A DNA stretch of 64,000 nucleotides, taken from NCBI RefSeq assembly GCF_026965555.1, contig NZ_CP114040.1, positions 2,170,001 through 2,234,000 on the forward strand. Reading direction: 5' to 3'. The notes beneath the pieces were generated by a model. It searched no databases. It was not told where the DNA came from and saw nothing but the letters and a program-made list of their open reading frames with translations. Position numbers and translations under genes: made by a program. This DNA comes from Nannocystis punicea (GTDB taxonomy: Bacteria; Myxococcota_A; Polyangia; Nannocystales; Nannocystaceae). Positions 38,955-48,180 of this stretch are shown here, piece by piece; positions within the stretch are counted from its first letter, which is position 1; each line of letters starts with the position of its first letter.

Positions 38955-40064
38955 ATGAACGCTGGAGCGCGGGTTCGCCTGGCCGCGGCGTCGCTGATGC
39001 TCGGTGGTTGTCACGCCGGCCCGGACATGCCGCCGACGGTCGCCAGCAGCAAGTACATCGAGTATCACACGGACGCCGACGCGTCGGTGCTGTGCATGGA
39101 TGACATGCTGGAGCGCGAAGATCGCTTCATCGAGCGGACCGCGGAGCTGCTCGGCGTCGTCCCGCCGACGAAACCTGTCCATTACGTGTGGGACCCGGTG
39201 CAGGACGGGTCCGAGGCGTGGGCCTGCTCGTCGGGCACCGACTGCTACAAGCTGCACGACGACGACCTCTCGATGGTCGTGTCGCGGCGGGCGTCGTACC
39301 ACCACGAGCTCGTGCACGCGGTCGAGGCGCAGGCGCTCGGGCAGGGCCATCGGTTGCTGGTGGAAGGGACGGCGGAGTACCTCGGGTCGCTCCAATCGAG
39401 CGCGGTGCTGCCGGCCGATTTCCCCGCGGCGTTCGCCGCCGCGTTCTCGGTGAGCGACGACGGCGACTACAGGGTCGCGCTGCACTTCGTCGGCTCGATC
39501 TTCGCGCGCCACGGCGCCGCGAAGTACCGGGCGCTGCGCGAGAGGGTGCCGGCGGACGCCGATTTGACGCGGTTCGCGGCCGAGTTCGAGGCCGAGTTCG
39601 GCCAGCCGCTGGCCGACGCGCTGGCGGAGATGAGCGGCGAGGTGGTGTACGGGCAGGACCTGTTCAGGGGCTGCGGGGAGGGGGAGACGCGCGTGCTGGA
39701 GTGGACGGACGAGGGGGTCGTCGACGCCGCGATCGAGGGCGAATGCGGCGACCCGTTCTTCTACGGCACGGGCTTCGTCCGCGGCGAGCAGGGCTTCGTC
39801 GGCCTCTACGCGGTCGAGGTGGCGGAGGCGGGGACGTACGCGCTGACGGTCGGCGGCGTCGCCGACGGGCCGGCGCCGCTCCGCGGACTGTTGGTCGGGT
39901 GTTCGTTCGACATGCTCGGCAGCGGGGTGGCGTCGCTCGGCGGTCGAACGGGCGAGGGGGTGTTGCAGGCCGGCCGGTACGTGCTGTCGATCGGGTTCCC
40001 GCAGGGTCCCCAGGCGCGCGGCTCGGCGTCGGTCCGGCTCGAGCGCGTCGGTCCGCTGCCCTGA
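38955..40064 (+). CDS. Lipoprotein, probable zinc metalloprotease (HExxH)
   Basis: The protein has 369 residues. MNAGARVRLAAASLMLGGC is a lipoprotein signal with Cys at 19. The segment SYHHELVHAVEAQALGQG contains HELVH, and about 20 residues later LLVEGTAEYLGS supplies a likely Glu. This spacing is seen in gluzincin and peptidase-MA-like enzymes. A second half (from about residue 230) is beta-rich (LYAVEVAEAGTYALTVGGV; VLQAGRYVLSIGFPQGPQ), like a pre-peptidase or adhesion domain, and contains cysteines. It is predicted to act on proteins at the cell surface. No signature names a precise family. A 14-bp array follows the stop codon. Confidence 0.72.
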   Translation: MNAGARVRLAAASLMLGGCHAGPDMPPTVASSKYIEYHTDADASVLCMDDMLEREDRFIERTAELLGVVPPTKPVHYVWDPVQDGSEAWACSSGTDCYKLHDDDLSMVVSRRASYHHELVHAVEAQALGQGHRLLVEGTAEYLGSLQSSAVLPADFPAAFAAAFSVSDDGDYRVALHFVGSIFARHGAAKYRALRERVPADADLTRFAAEFEAEFGQPLADALAEMSGEVVYGQDLFRGCGEGETRVLEWTDEGVVDAAIEGECGDPFFYGTGFVRGEQGFVGLYAVEVAEAGTYALTVGGVADGPAPLRGLLVGCSFDMLGSGVASLGGRTGEGVLQAGRYVLSIGFPQGPQARGSASVRLERVGPLP

Positions 40065-40109
40065 GACGCGGGCCGATCGGCTCGAGCGGAGCAGCCGGAT
40101 CGAGGATCA

Positions 40110-40158
40110 AACATGTCACTCAAGACATGTCGATTTAGACATGTTCTTTGGGGAATTC
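40110..40158 (+). repeat. 14-bp palindromic repeat array (3-4 units)
   Basis: AACATGTC, GACATGTC and GACATGTT begin at 40110, 40124 and 40138, followed at the same pitch by a decayed GGAATTCA. The array lies between convergent genes. A further pair (ACTGTCTC, CAGGTTCT) is at 40228-40252, close to the kinase stop codon. Confidence 0.88.
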
Positions 40159-40260
40159 AGTGGCGCGCGGAGGTTCGGGCCGTGCGCCTTGCTCGGGGCC
40201 CGACCGCCAAGCGACAAACCGCGATCGAACTGTCTCGAAGGGCAGGTTCTCCCAGGCCGC

Positions 40261-43200
40261 TCACACGGGCGGGGACAGGCCGGGGGTGCTGGTGATGACC
40301 CAGCGGGCGGGGCAGGCGATCGCTTGCAGGCGCATGAAGGCCTCGCTGCGGGCGATCATCTGCTCGCCCTCGGAGCCGCCGATCCAGGTGCCGAGGCGGA
40401 GGCGGGCGGCGGAGGCGGCGAGGGGCATGTCGGCGGCGTCGAAGGCGTCGGCGGCGGCGCTCAGGGCCGGGACGACGGCGTCGGCCGGGGCGTCGCGCAG
40501 GGCCAGCGAGGCGGCGTCGAGGAGGGCGGCGGAGGCGAGGGCGCCGGCGTTGCCGATCTGGCGCAGGGCGTCGGCGTCGGCGGCGGCGGCGAGCAGGTAG
40601 GGCTCGCGGGCGACGTCCACACCTGACCTTTCGGCCATGGCCAATGCGACCTGTCCGTGGAGACTGATGAAGTTGGCGCGCTGGTTCTTGGTGAACGCCG
40701 CGCCGCCGGCCCCCAGGGTCGCGCCGACGCGCTCGACCTCGGCCCAGGCGACCGCGACCTCGCCGGCGTACTGGGCGCAGTGGGCCTCGATCATCGAGGC
40801 GCGCAGGCCGGCGGCCGAGCCGGCGGCGACGTTGCCGAGGCGGACGGCGCGGGCGACCACCTCGCGGGCGTCGGACGGGGCGTCGGCGGCGAGGAGGACG
40901 AGGGCGCTGTAGTAGGCGGCGACGAACTCGACGATGGAGTCGCCGGTCTGCTGGGCCTGCTCGCTCATGACTGCGCTGCGCAGGGCGATCGCCCGCAGCT
41001 CGCCGCGCGACTCGAGCACGCTCATGAGCATGACCGCGCCGAAGTTGCACTCCCAGGCGATGTTGCTGCAGCGCTGGCGCAGGTGGGTGATGCCGAACTC
41101 GAGGTCGCGCATGGCCTCGGGCCAGCGGCCGCGGCTGACGGCGGAGATGCCGTCGAACAGGACCGAGAGGCCGACGATGTAGGGGTCGTCGCGGCGGCCG
41201 AGGTAGTCGTCGATGACGGCGCGCAGGCGGGCCAGGGTGGCGGCGTCACCGGCGACCGACCACACCGCGCGGACGATGACCATGCCGCGGACGTGGCGGG
41301 CCTCGTCGCCGATGGCGCGGGCGATCGCCGCGCTGCGGGCGGCGAAGTAGGCCGAGCGCACCGGGCTGTGGATGAACAGGCCCTTGGCGGCGGCCCACAG
41401 CGCGTCCGACAGCGCGGCCCGCTCGGAGCCTGTCCCCACGGACATGTCGGGCACGGTCCCGCGGAGCAGCGCGCCGACCTCGTTCTGGAACGCGTGCGCC
41501 AGCGCCTGGCCGCTGCCGGGGTCTTCGAAGCCTGTCCCCTGGAGCAGGTCCTTGAGGACATCCTCGCCGCGGGCCGTCTCGCCGACGGCGAAGTACTGCT
41601 CGCAGGCGCGGACGCGCAGCTCGGCGCGCTGGTTGACGGGCGCCTTCTCGGCGGCGCGGAGGAAGATCGGCGCGGCCTCGAGGCCGAGGCCGACGTCGAC
41701 CTTGGCGCGGGCGCAGGCTACCATGCGCGGCCACGACTCGGGGGTGCAGCGCAGGGCGAGCTCGTGCAGCTCGGCGGCGCGGGCGAAGGCGAGGGCCTCG
41801 GCGGCGGCCTTGCCGGCGCGCTCGGCGTAGGTCGCGGCCCGCTCGCGGTCGCCGGCGGCGAACAGGTGGCGGGCCATGAACTCGGGGTCGGGGCGGCCGA
41901 GCTGCAGCGCGGTGTCGGCGAGCAGGCGGTGCAGCTGGCGCGCGCGGTCGGGCGAGAGGCCGCGGACGACCAGGGCGCGGCCGCGGTCGTGCAGCGGCTC
42001 GACGCTGGGCGCGTGGTTGCGGCGGCCGAGCTGGACCAGGCGGGCCGCGTGCAGGCGGGCCAGGCGGGCGTGGATGTCGGACGGGTCGCCGAGCGCCCGC
42101 GCGAGCAGGCCGGTCGGCAGCGGCGCGCCGGCGGCGGCCACCAGCTCGAGCGCGGCGCGGTCGCCGGAGGCGAGGTTGTCGACCCGCCCCTGGAGACATG
42201 TCTCGAAGGACAGCTTCTCGGGGGCGAGGGTGGCGAGGTCGGCGTGGGTGAGCTCGTGGACCAGCGCCTCGAGCACGTAGGAGTCGCCGTGGGCCTCGTC
42301 GGCGATCGCCGCGGCCCAGGGCTCGGGCGGCAGGCCAGCGGCGACCAGCAGGGCGCGGGCGGCCGCGTGCGAGTCGCGCTCGTCGAGGCGGCCGACGTCG
42401 AGGCGGGCGACGTGGAGCTCGGGCAGCACGCGCAGCTGCAGGCGCTCGAACTCGTGGCGGACCAGCGGCGAGCCGGGCCACTCGGTGTGGTAGGCGACGA
42501 TCAGCAGCAGCGCCGGGGCGTCGGGCGGGGCCAGCAGCTCGGACAGCAGGCGCACGCTGTCGGCGTCGCTCCAGTGGAAGTCGTCGAGGAACAGGACCAG
42601 GCGGCGGCGCGCGGCCAGGGCCGCCAGCAGGCGCTTGAGCGCGGCGAAGGCCTTGCGCCGCGACTCCTGGTCGGACACGCCGGCGCGGGCGCTCTGGGCC
42701 AGCTCGCGCACCGCCGACACGCGCTGCAGCACCGGGAACACGCGCGCGAGCTCGCCGGTGTGGGTGCCGAGCAGCGGCGTGAGCTCGAACGGCTCGAGCG
42801 CGCCGAGGTGATCGGCGAGGGCGTCGACGAGGCTGTCGAAGGCCTTGAAGGGGACGGTCTCGTGCTGGTAGCAGCGGGCGGTCAGGGCGACGACGTCGCC
42901 GCGCGGCTGGAGGGCGCCGAGGAAGCCGTGGACCAGGCCGGTCTTGCCGACGCCCGGTTGACCGCGGAGGTAGACGCAGGCGGTGCGGCCGCGGGCGGCG
43001 GCGGCCAGGCCCTCGTCGAGCGCGTCGAGCTCGGCCTTGCGACCGAAGAGGATCGAGCTGCTCGACATCGCCGGCGCGGGGGACAGCGCCGCGCCGCCGC
43101 ACCACGCCAGCAGCTTGGCCCCCGAGGCGCGCTTCTCCGGGTCGCGGCGGAGCAGCTCGCCGATCAGCGCCGCGAGGTCGTCCGGCAGGCCCGGGCCGCG

Positions 43201-44091
43201 CGGCGGGGCCGGCTCCTCGCACTGCTTGGCGAGGAAGATCTGGGCGTAGCCGCCGGTGAACGGCAGCTTGCCGGTGAGCGCCTCGTAGAGCATCACGCCG
43301 AGGGCGTACCAGTCGCTCGCGGGCGTCGCGAGCTGGCCGGCGCACTGCTCCGGGGACATGTACAGCGGCGTGCCCGCGGGCGTCTCGTTGGGGTTGCTGC
43401 GGGCGATCGCGGCGACCAGGCCGAAGTCGAGGATGACGACGCGGCCGCCCGAGGTGACGAGCACGTTCGACGGCTTGAGGTCGCGGTGGAGGAGGCCTTG
43501 CTCGTGCAGCGCGGTGACGCCGAGGACGAGCTGGCGGATCAGGGCGCGCAGGCGGCGGTCGCTGTCGGGCGCGCGCACGAGGGCGCGGAGGGCCGTGCAC
43601 AGGTCGACGCCGCCGACATACTCCATCGTGATGAGCCACAGGTCGCCTTGCGAGTGCAGCTCGTAGAGCGTGACGAGGTTCGGGTGACCGACCTCGGCCA
43701 TGCTGCGGAACTCGTACTTGAAGCGGTGCAGCTCCGACGGGCCCATGCGCAGCAGCGACTTCACGGCGACGCGCTGGCCCGTGCGCGTGTCGGTCGCCTC
43801 GTATACGGCGCCCATGCCGCCGGCGCCGAGCGGGCGCAAGATCCGGTACGGGCCGACCTGGCCGGCCAGTGCGGTCGCCGGCGGCGGCTGCGGACCGGTT
43901 CGCTCCATGACGCCCTCCTCGGGAGGGGTGCTCATCGTCGGTGAGAGCGCGAGGTCAGGCAGGATCGCCGTGTTGGCGAATTGGATCGCTACCGCCATGG
44001 TCTCGCGAAGACGATCGCCGGCCGCGCGTGGCAGACCGACTTCGGTGCGCGGCTGCTCAGGCGGCGCTTGCACCTGCACGGGGAGCTTCAT
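40261..44091 (-). CDS. Ser/Thr protein kinase fused to an AAA-type ATPase and helical repeats
   Basis: The protein has 1276 residues from ATG 44091; ATG 43998 and 43935 are alternatives. An Hanks-type kinase occupies about residues 80-340: GPYRILRPLGAGGMGAVYEA, VAVKSLLRM, LLHRDLKPSNVLV, VVILDFGLVA, AGTPLYMSPEQCAG and SDWYALGVMLYEALTG. All catalytic residues are present. Residues from about 350 form an AAA/STAND-like ATPase: FGRKAELDAL, VYLRGQPGVGKTGLVHGF and RRLVLFLDDFHWSDADSV. The remaining 600 residues are helical repeats of TPR-like type. Such PknK-like proteins are common in myxobacteria and sense or relay signals. The gene starts 21 bp after a MalQ-like gene, so it may respond to glucan metabolism (inference). 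Several 14-bp repeat units lie inside (40620, 41431, 41533, 42195). Confidence 0.93.
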   Translation of the reverse strand: MKLPVQVQAPPEQPRTEVGLPRAAGDRLRETMAVAIQFANTAILPDLALSPTMSTPPEEGVMERTGPQPPPATALAGQVGPYRILRPLGAGGMGAVYEATDTRTGQRVAVKSLLRMGPSELHRFKYEFRSMAEVGHPNLVTLYELHSQGDLWLITMEYVGGVDLCTALRALVRAPDSDRRLRALIRQLVLGVTALHEQGLLHRDLKPSNVLVTSGGRVVILDFGLVAAIARSNPNETPAGTPLYMSPEQCAGQLATPASDWYALGVMLYEALTGKLPFTGGYAQIFLAKQCEEPAPPRGPGLPDDLAALIGELLRRDPEKRASGAKLLAWCGGAALSPAPAMSSSSILFGRKAELDALDEGLAAAARGRTACVYLRGQPGVGKTGLVHGFLGALQPRGDVVALTARCYQHETVPFKAFDSLVDALADHLGALEPFELTPLLGTHTGELARVFPVLQRVSAVRELAQSARAGVSDQESRRKAFAALKRLLAALAARRRLVLFLDDFHWSDADSVRLLSELLAPPDAPALLLIVAYHTEWPGSPLVRHEFERLQLRVLPELHVARLDVGRLDERDSHAAARALLVAAGLPPEPWAAAIADEAHGDSYVLEALVHELTHADLATLAPEKLSFETCLQGRVDNLASGDRAALELVAAAGAPLPTGLLARALGDPSDIHARLARLHAARLVQLGRRNHAPSVEPLHDRGRALVVRGLSPDRARQLHRLLADTALQLGRPDPEFMARHLFAAGDRERAATYAERAGKAAAEALAFARAAELHELALRCTPESWPRMVACARAKVDVGLGLEAAPIFLRAAEKAPVNQRAELRVRACEQYFAVGETARGEDVLKDLLQGTGFEDPGSGQALAHAFQNEVGALLRGTVPDMSVGTGSERAALSDALWAAAKGLFIHSPVRSAYFAARSAAIARAIGDEARHVRGMVIVRAVWSVAGDAATLARLRAVIDDYLGRRDDPYIVGLSVLFDGISAVSRGRWPEAMRDLEFGITHLRQRCSNIAWECNFGAVMLMSVLESRGELRAIALRSAVMSEQAQQTGDSIVEFVAAYYSALVLLAADAPSDAREVVARAVRLGNVAAGSAAGLRASMIEAHCAQYAGEVAVAWAEVERVGATLGAGGAAFTKNQRANFISLHGQVALAMAERSGVDVAREPYLLAAAADADALRQIGNAGALASAALLDAASLALRDAPADAVVPALSAAADAFDAADMPLAASAARLRLGTWIGGSEGEQMIARSEAFMRLQAIACPARWVITSTPGLSPPV
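41429..41566 (+). repeat. 14-bp repeat units inside the kinase gene (two clusters)
   Basis: TGTCCCCACGGACA followed by TGTCGGG at 41431-41450 is a perfect unit. CTGTCCCC, CAGGTCCT and CATCCTCG at 41533-41566 keep the 14-bp pitch. They flank a helical-repeat segment in the protein (LLQGTGFEDPGSG and VPDMSVGTGSERA). Confidence 0.65.
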
Positions 44092-44112
44092 GGCGGGGGA
44101 GCCGCTTGCAGG

Positions 44113-46095
44113 CTAGCACGGCCGCCCGAGGCCGCGCTCGAGCCTGGCGATCAGTTCGGCGTGCTCGGTCGCGCCATCGGGGCCGCGCGACCGCAGGGCG
44201 ATCGCCAGGGCCCACCCGAGGTCGAGCGCCGCGCCGCGGGCCGCGGCCGGCCAGTAGGCCGCCTCGCAGCCGGGCCGCAGGCGCAGGGTCCAGTTGGCCG
44301 GATCGACCACGCCCGGGGCGTTGTAGATGTCGTGGGCGCCGAACAGGTCGCTCATGAACACGGCCACCTGGCGCGCGGGGCACACCAGCAGATCGGCGAA
44401 TTTCGCGTGCACGAGGGCGGCGGGGTCCGCGAGCATGCGCGCGCGCAGCGGGTCATCGTCGCTGCGCGACCCCAGACGTCCGCACAAATACGCCGTCTGC
44501 GCGGCTGCGAGCGGGGTCTTGTGCCACGAGGCCGCCAGCCGCCAGATCGGCGGGGTGTCGTGGTTGCCGAGCATCACCCAGTCCTCGGGGCGGGCGTTCT
44601 CGCTGCGGTAAACATCGTTCGGATTGGTCAGGTCGGCCTTCTGAGTGACCCGGAAGCGCCCCAGGCCGTGGCCCTCCAGCACCCGCTGCAGCGGGTAAGG
44701 CTGCGTGCTGAGGACTTCGCACAGCACGTCCTCCATTGCGCGGCCGTGCGCGCGCGCGGCCGCGAGGACGACGTCGAGCTGGGCGCCGTAGCGGACGACC
44801 TGCGCGTCGTCGAGCGCGCGGACCCAACCGTCGGCGTGGCGCGGCAGGGCGAGGTCGAGCTGGTCGGCGCGCGCGATCGCGTAGGCCGCCAGGCGCGGAT
44901 GGTCCGAGAGACATGGCGATTCGAACAGGCGCGCCCCGCCCTGGACGGCGCGGTAGGCGTCGGGCTCGTCCGTGCGGTAGACCCACGGGCACACCAGGCC
45001 GTGGGGGTGGTCGACGCGCAGGCCGTCGTAGTCGCGCAGCATCGCGTCGGTGCGGGCGGCCACCAGGCGCAGGGCCGGGCCGAGGTCGCCGGGCCCGCCG
45101 TGGTAGAGCCGCGGGTCGAGCACCGGGTAGCCCCACGGCTGGCCGTCCGGGTTGGTGCGGCTCGGCGGCGCGCCCATCGCGTAGCCGGGCAGGAACAGGT
45201 CGTGCAGGGCCCAGGTGTCGCCGACGGAGATCCCCACCTGGAGATCGCCGAACAGCCGCAGGGCCGGCAGGCCCGGCCGCGCGGCCAGCTCGGCGCGCAG
45301 GGCGGCGTGCTGGCGGGCCAGCAGCAGCTGGCAGAACGCCAGGAACTCGAGCTCGCGCGCGTAGGTCCGCTGCAGACCGGCGCGCCGCGCCGCCGCGGCC
45401 TGGGACTTGCTGACCCAAAGTTCCTGGTCTCTCGGCCATGTCCTCCAGTGCGAGCCGTCGAAGCTGACCCGAAGGCCATGTGCTCCGGACCATGTCCCTC
45501 CGGTCCGGTAGGCGGTCGACAGGACCTCGTACAGGCCGGCCGGCGCCAGCCAGCCGGCGTGCTCGCGCGCGAAGCCGTCGAAGGCCTCGGCCAGGTCGGC
45601 GACCGCGGGGTCGGCGGCGGCGCGGCGGCGGGTGAAGGCGTGCCAGGAGCTGGCGAGGGCGGCGAGCTGGCGCGGCCACGCGGCGGCGTAGTCGGCCCGC
45701 TCGGTGACGCCCTGGCGCGGGCGCGGGGGTCGGCCGCGCAGGAGGTCGTCGAGGTCGGCGCGCGGGAGGACGTTGCCGTAGGCGGGGTCGTCGGCGAGCG
45801 GGCGCAGGGCGAGCGAGAGGATGTCGCGGGCGAACAGGGCGCCGTCGTACGGCGAGGGGTTGTAGCGCGAGGTCTGGCCCTGCGGGCCGAGCTGCACGCC
45901 GGTGAACCCGAGCCGGCGCACGAACGCGAGGAAGGCCCGGCCGCCGCCGCTGTATGGCGAGCCGCGGCCGAGGTCCTCGTCGTCGCTACCCGGGAAAGAG
46001 ACGTCGTGGATCGACAGCACGAGGTGCCGCTTGCCGAGGATGTCGAGGGCGGCCGCGAGATCTTCGCGGGCGACGGGGCGGTCGTGGGCCGGCAT
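44113..46095 (-). CDS. malQ: 4-alpha-glucanotransferase-like (GH77), divergent
   Basis: The protein has 660 residues from ATG 46095. GH77 landmarks are recognisable but altered: [73 protein letters not shown] (the nucleophile-Asp motif) and [20 protein letters not shown]. MalQ moves alpha-1,4-glucan segments between maltodextrins in the cytoplasm. The classical GTHD reads GNHD here and the 250s-loop region is shortened, so a changed acceptor or a hydrolytic role is possible. It is divergent from the bestrophin gene and just upstream of the kinase-ATPase. Repeat units lie at 44905-44930, 45423-45448 and 45465-45500. Confidence 0.82.
   Translation of the reverse strand: MPAHDRPVAREDLAAALDILGKRHLVLSIHDVSFPGSDDEDLGRGSPYSGGGRAFLAFVRRLGFTGVQLGPQGQTSRYNPSPYDGALFARDILSLALRPLADDPAYGNVLPRADLDDLLRGRPPRPRQGVTERADYAAAWPRQLAALASSWHAFTRRRAAADPAVADLAEAFDGFAREHAGWLAPAGLYEVLSTAYRTGGTWSGAHGLRVSFDGSHWRTWPRDQELWVSKSQAAAARRAGLQRTYARELEFLAFCQLLLARQHAALRAELAARPGLPALRLFGDLQVGISVGDTWALHDLFLPGYAMGAPPSRTNPDGQPWGYPVLDPRLYHGGPGDLGPALRLVAARTDAMLRDYDGLRVDHPHGLVCPWVYRTDEPDAYRAVQGGARLFESPCLSDHPRLAAYAIARADQLDLALPRHADGWVRALDDAQVVRYGAQLDVVLAAARAHGRAMEDVLCEVLSTQPYPLQRVLEGHGLGRFRVTQKADLTNPNDVYRSENARPEDWVMLGNHDTPPIWRLAASWHKTPLAAAQTAYLCGRLGSRSDDDPLRARMLADPAALVHAKFADLLVCPARQVAVFMSDLFGAHDIYNAPGVVDPANWTLRLRPGCEAAYWPAAARGAALDLGWALAIALRSRGPDGATEHAELIARLERGLGRPC
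45423..45500 (+). repeat. 14-bp repeat units inside the MalQ-like gene
   Basis: TGGTCTCTCGGCCA plus TGTCCTCC (45425-45446) and TGACCCGAAGGCCA, TGTGCTCC, ATGTCCCT (45465-45500) keep the 14-bp pitch. They encode loops around [14 protein letters not shown] and [10 protein letters not shown]. Confidence 0.55.
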
Positions 46096-46176
46096 GCCGC
46101 GGAAGGGTAGCGAGGGCGCGGCCGCGCGTCACGCGGCGTGGACCGGCCGACGGCCGAACGGCTACCTTCCCCGCGG

Positions 46177-47115
46177 ATGATCGTCACGAACAGGGAGTCC
46201 TGGCTGTACTTCATGTTCGCGGCGCGCGGGACGACGCTGTCGCGGATCTGGCGGCGGCTGGCGGTCAACCTGACGTTCGCGCTGGTGATGACGCTGGGCC
46301 ACATGGAGTACGGCTGGCTCGACGGCCGCGACGTCACGCCGCTGCCGTTTACCCTGATCGGCTTCGTCCTCAGCATCTTCCTCGGCTTCCGCATCAACAC
46401 CGCCTACGACCGCTACTGGGAGGGCCGGCGGCTGTGGGGCCAGCTGGTCAACACCAGCCGCACCCTGGCCCGGCAGATCCAGACCCTGGTCGGCGCGGGG
46501 CCCGGCGACGCGGCGGTGATCGAGCGGCGGCGGCGCCTCATCCACCTGGTGATGGCGTTCCCGCACGCGCTTCGCATGCGCTTGCGCGGCGAGGAGGCGA
46601 TGGTCGCCGACCTCGGTCCGTTCGTGACCGCCGGCGAGCTCGAGCAATTGAAGCGCGAGCGCAACCGGCCCAACGCGCTGGTCCAGCGCCTGGCCGAGCT
46701 GCTCGACGAGGCCTACCGCGCCGAGCTCGTCCATCCGATGCACCTGAGCCTGCTGCATCAATCGCTGACCTCGCTGACCGACATCCAGGGCGGCTGCGAG
46801 CGGATCGCCAACACGCCGATCCCGTTCGCCTACCAGGTGCTGCTGCGCCACATCGTCGGCGCCTACTGCTACGCGCTGCCGTTCGGGGTGCTGCTGCCGC
46901 TGGGCCTGCTGACGCCGGTGGTGGTGCTGATGATGTCGTACGCGTTCTACGGGCTCGACGCGCTCGGCGAGGAGATCCAGGAGCCGTTCGGCAGCGACCC
47001 CAACGACTTGCCGCTGTCGGCGCTGTGCCGCACGATCGAGATCGACCTGCGCCAGCGCCTCGGCGAGGCCGAGCTGCCCGAGTCGGCGCAGCCGCACCAC
47101 GGTCAGCTGCTCTGA
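46177..47115 (+). CDS. Bestrophin-family membrane channel protein
   Basis: The protein has 312 residues from ATG 46177. Bestrophin landmarks are [20 protein letters not shown] (the channel-domain signature), [40 protein letters not shown] and [20 protein letters not shown]. Four transmembrane helices fit the pentameric bestrophin fold. Bacterial members conduct ions, cations in the characterised Klebsiella protein. The start 46138 is also open but precedes the normal N-terminus. It is divergent from the MalQ-like gene, with 81 bp between start codons. Confidence 0.92.
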   Translation: MIVTNRESWLYFMFAARGTTLSRIWRRLAVNLTFALVMTLGHMEYGWLDGRDVTPLPFTLIGFVLSIFLGFRINTAYDRYWEGRRLWGQLVNTSRTLARQIQTLVGAGPGDAAVIERRRRLIHLVMAFPHALRMRLRGEEAMVADLGPFVTAGELEQLKRERNRPNALVQRLAELLDEAYRAELVHPMHLSLLHQSLTSLTDIQGGCERIANTPIPFAYQVLLRHIVGAYCYALPFGVLLPLGLLTPVVVLMMSYAFYGLDALGEEIQEPFGSDPNDLPLSALCRTIEIDLRQRLGEAELPESAQPHHGQLL

Positions 47116-47152
47116 GGGACATGGTTTGAACGACATGTCGCAAGAGACCGGT
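47108..47152 (+). repeat. 14-bp repeat array joining two genes (3 units)
   Basis: Units at 47108, 47122 and 47136 (TGCTCTGA, ATGGTTTG, ATGTCGCA) run from the last codons of the bestrophin gene through its stop and into the start of the hydrolase gene. The hydrolase ATG at 47135 is the ATG of a GACATGTC unit. Confidence 0.8.
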
Positions 47153-47920
47153 TTTGTGACGGCCGCCGGGCAGCGGCTCGAGGTCCGGTGGGTCGGGCCG
47201 GGGCCGCAGGCGGCGCCGACGCTGGTGCTGTTGCACGAGGGGCTCGGCTGCGTGAGCCTGTGGCGCGACTTCCCCGACCGCCTGGCCGCGGCGACCGGCT
47301 GCGGGGCGCTGGTCTACAGCCGCGCCGGCTACGGCCGCTCGCAGACGATCGCGCTGCCGCGGCCGCTCGACTACATGCAGCGCGAGGGCGAGGACGTGGT
47401 CGGGCCGCTGCTCGACGCGATGGCGGTGCGCTCGGCGATCCTCGTCGGGCACAGCGACGGCGGGTCGATCGCGCTGGTCCACGCGGCGACCGACCCGCGC
47501 GGACGCGTCGCCGGGCTGGTGCTGATGGCGCCGCACGTGTTTTGTGAAGAGGTGTCGGTGCGCAGCATCGCCGCGGCGAAGCGCGAGTTCGAGGCCGGCG
47601 AGCTGCGCGCGCGCCTGCAGCGGCACCACGGCGACAACGTCGACGCGGCGTTCCGCGGCTGGTGCGAGGCCTGGCTCGACCCCGAGTTCAGGCGCTGGAA
47701 CCTCGAGGGCTACCTGCCGCGGGTGACCGCGCCGATCCTGCTGATCCAGGGCGAAGACGACGCGTACGGGACGACCGCGCAGCTGCAGGCGATCGCCCGC
47801 GGCGCGGCCGGGCCGGTCGAGACGCTGCTGCTGCCGGGCTGCGGACACAGCCCCTACCGCGAGCGGCCCGACGAGACGCTGGCGGCCTCGGCCCGGTTCG
47901 TGCGCGCGCTCGTGGGGTGA
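47135..47920 (+). CDS. Alpha/beta hydrolase
   Basis: The protein has 261 residues from ATG 47135, whose ATG is part of a GACATGTC unit; a TTG at 47126 is the alternative. The fold motifs are complete: TLVLLHEGLGCVSLWRDFPD (oxyanion region), YSRAGYGRS, ILVGHSDGGSIALVHAA (nucleophile Ser), LLIQGEDDAYGT (acid) and LLPGCGHSPYRERPDE (His). It resembles MhpC/haloalkane-dehalogenase-like serine hydrolases, with unknown substrate. The gene is 19 bp downstream of the bestrophin gene and probably shares its transcript. No Shine-Dalgarno sequence stands at the usual distance. GAGGG lies about 19 nt upstream. Confidence 0.88.
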   Translation: MSQETGFVTAAGQRLEVRWVGPGPQAAPTLVLLHEGLGCVSLWRDFPDRLAAATGCGALVYSRAGYGRSQTIALPRPLDYMQREGEDVVGPLLDAMAVRSAILVGHSDGGSIALVHAATDPRGRVAGLVLMAPHVFCEEVSVRSIAAAKREFEAGELRARLQRHHGDNVDAAFRGWCEAWLDPEFRRWNLEGYLPRVTAPILLIQGEDDAYGTTAQLQAIARGAAGPVETLLLPGCGHSPYRERPDETLAASARFVRALVG

Positions 47921-47932
47921 GGGGGCGAGTTT

Positions 47933-47995
47933 TGGACATGTCCATCAGGTCATGCTTGAAAGGGCATGACCTGATGGACATGTCCTTGAGGTCTG
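47933..47995 (+). repeat. 14-bp repeat array forming a 22-bp perfect inverted repeat
   Basis: Units at 47939, 47953, 47967 and 47981. The outer two are GACATGTC, and the inner two are mirror-related, so 47934-47955 is perfectly complementary to 47964-47985 around an 8-nt loop. The array lies 13 bp past the stop of the hydrolase and forms the strongest hairpin I see in the window. No U-run follows on either strand. Confidence 0.92.
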
Positions 47996-48145
47996 GCGCT
48001 CGGCCTGGTTGTCTGCCGGGGGCGGCATGACGCCGGCGGCGTACCGAGCGAGCCGCCAGTCGGGCGGCTGTCCGAGGCGACCCCGATATGTGCGGGCGGG
48101 GTCCTCGGAGCGGCGCAGCTACGCGAGCGAGCGCAGGAGGACATG

Positions 48146-48170
48146 GACATGTCCTTCAAGACATGTCCTG
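48146..48170 (+). repeat. 14-bp palindromic repeat pair
   Basis: GACATGTC at 48146 and 48160 lie 14 bp apart, with TTGTCCTG-like drift beyond. They stand 11 bp past the stop codon of the minus-strand lipoprotein gene. The 47996-48145 stretch holds no gene. Confidence 0.85.
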
Positions 48171-48180
48171 GAGGTGTCGA

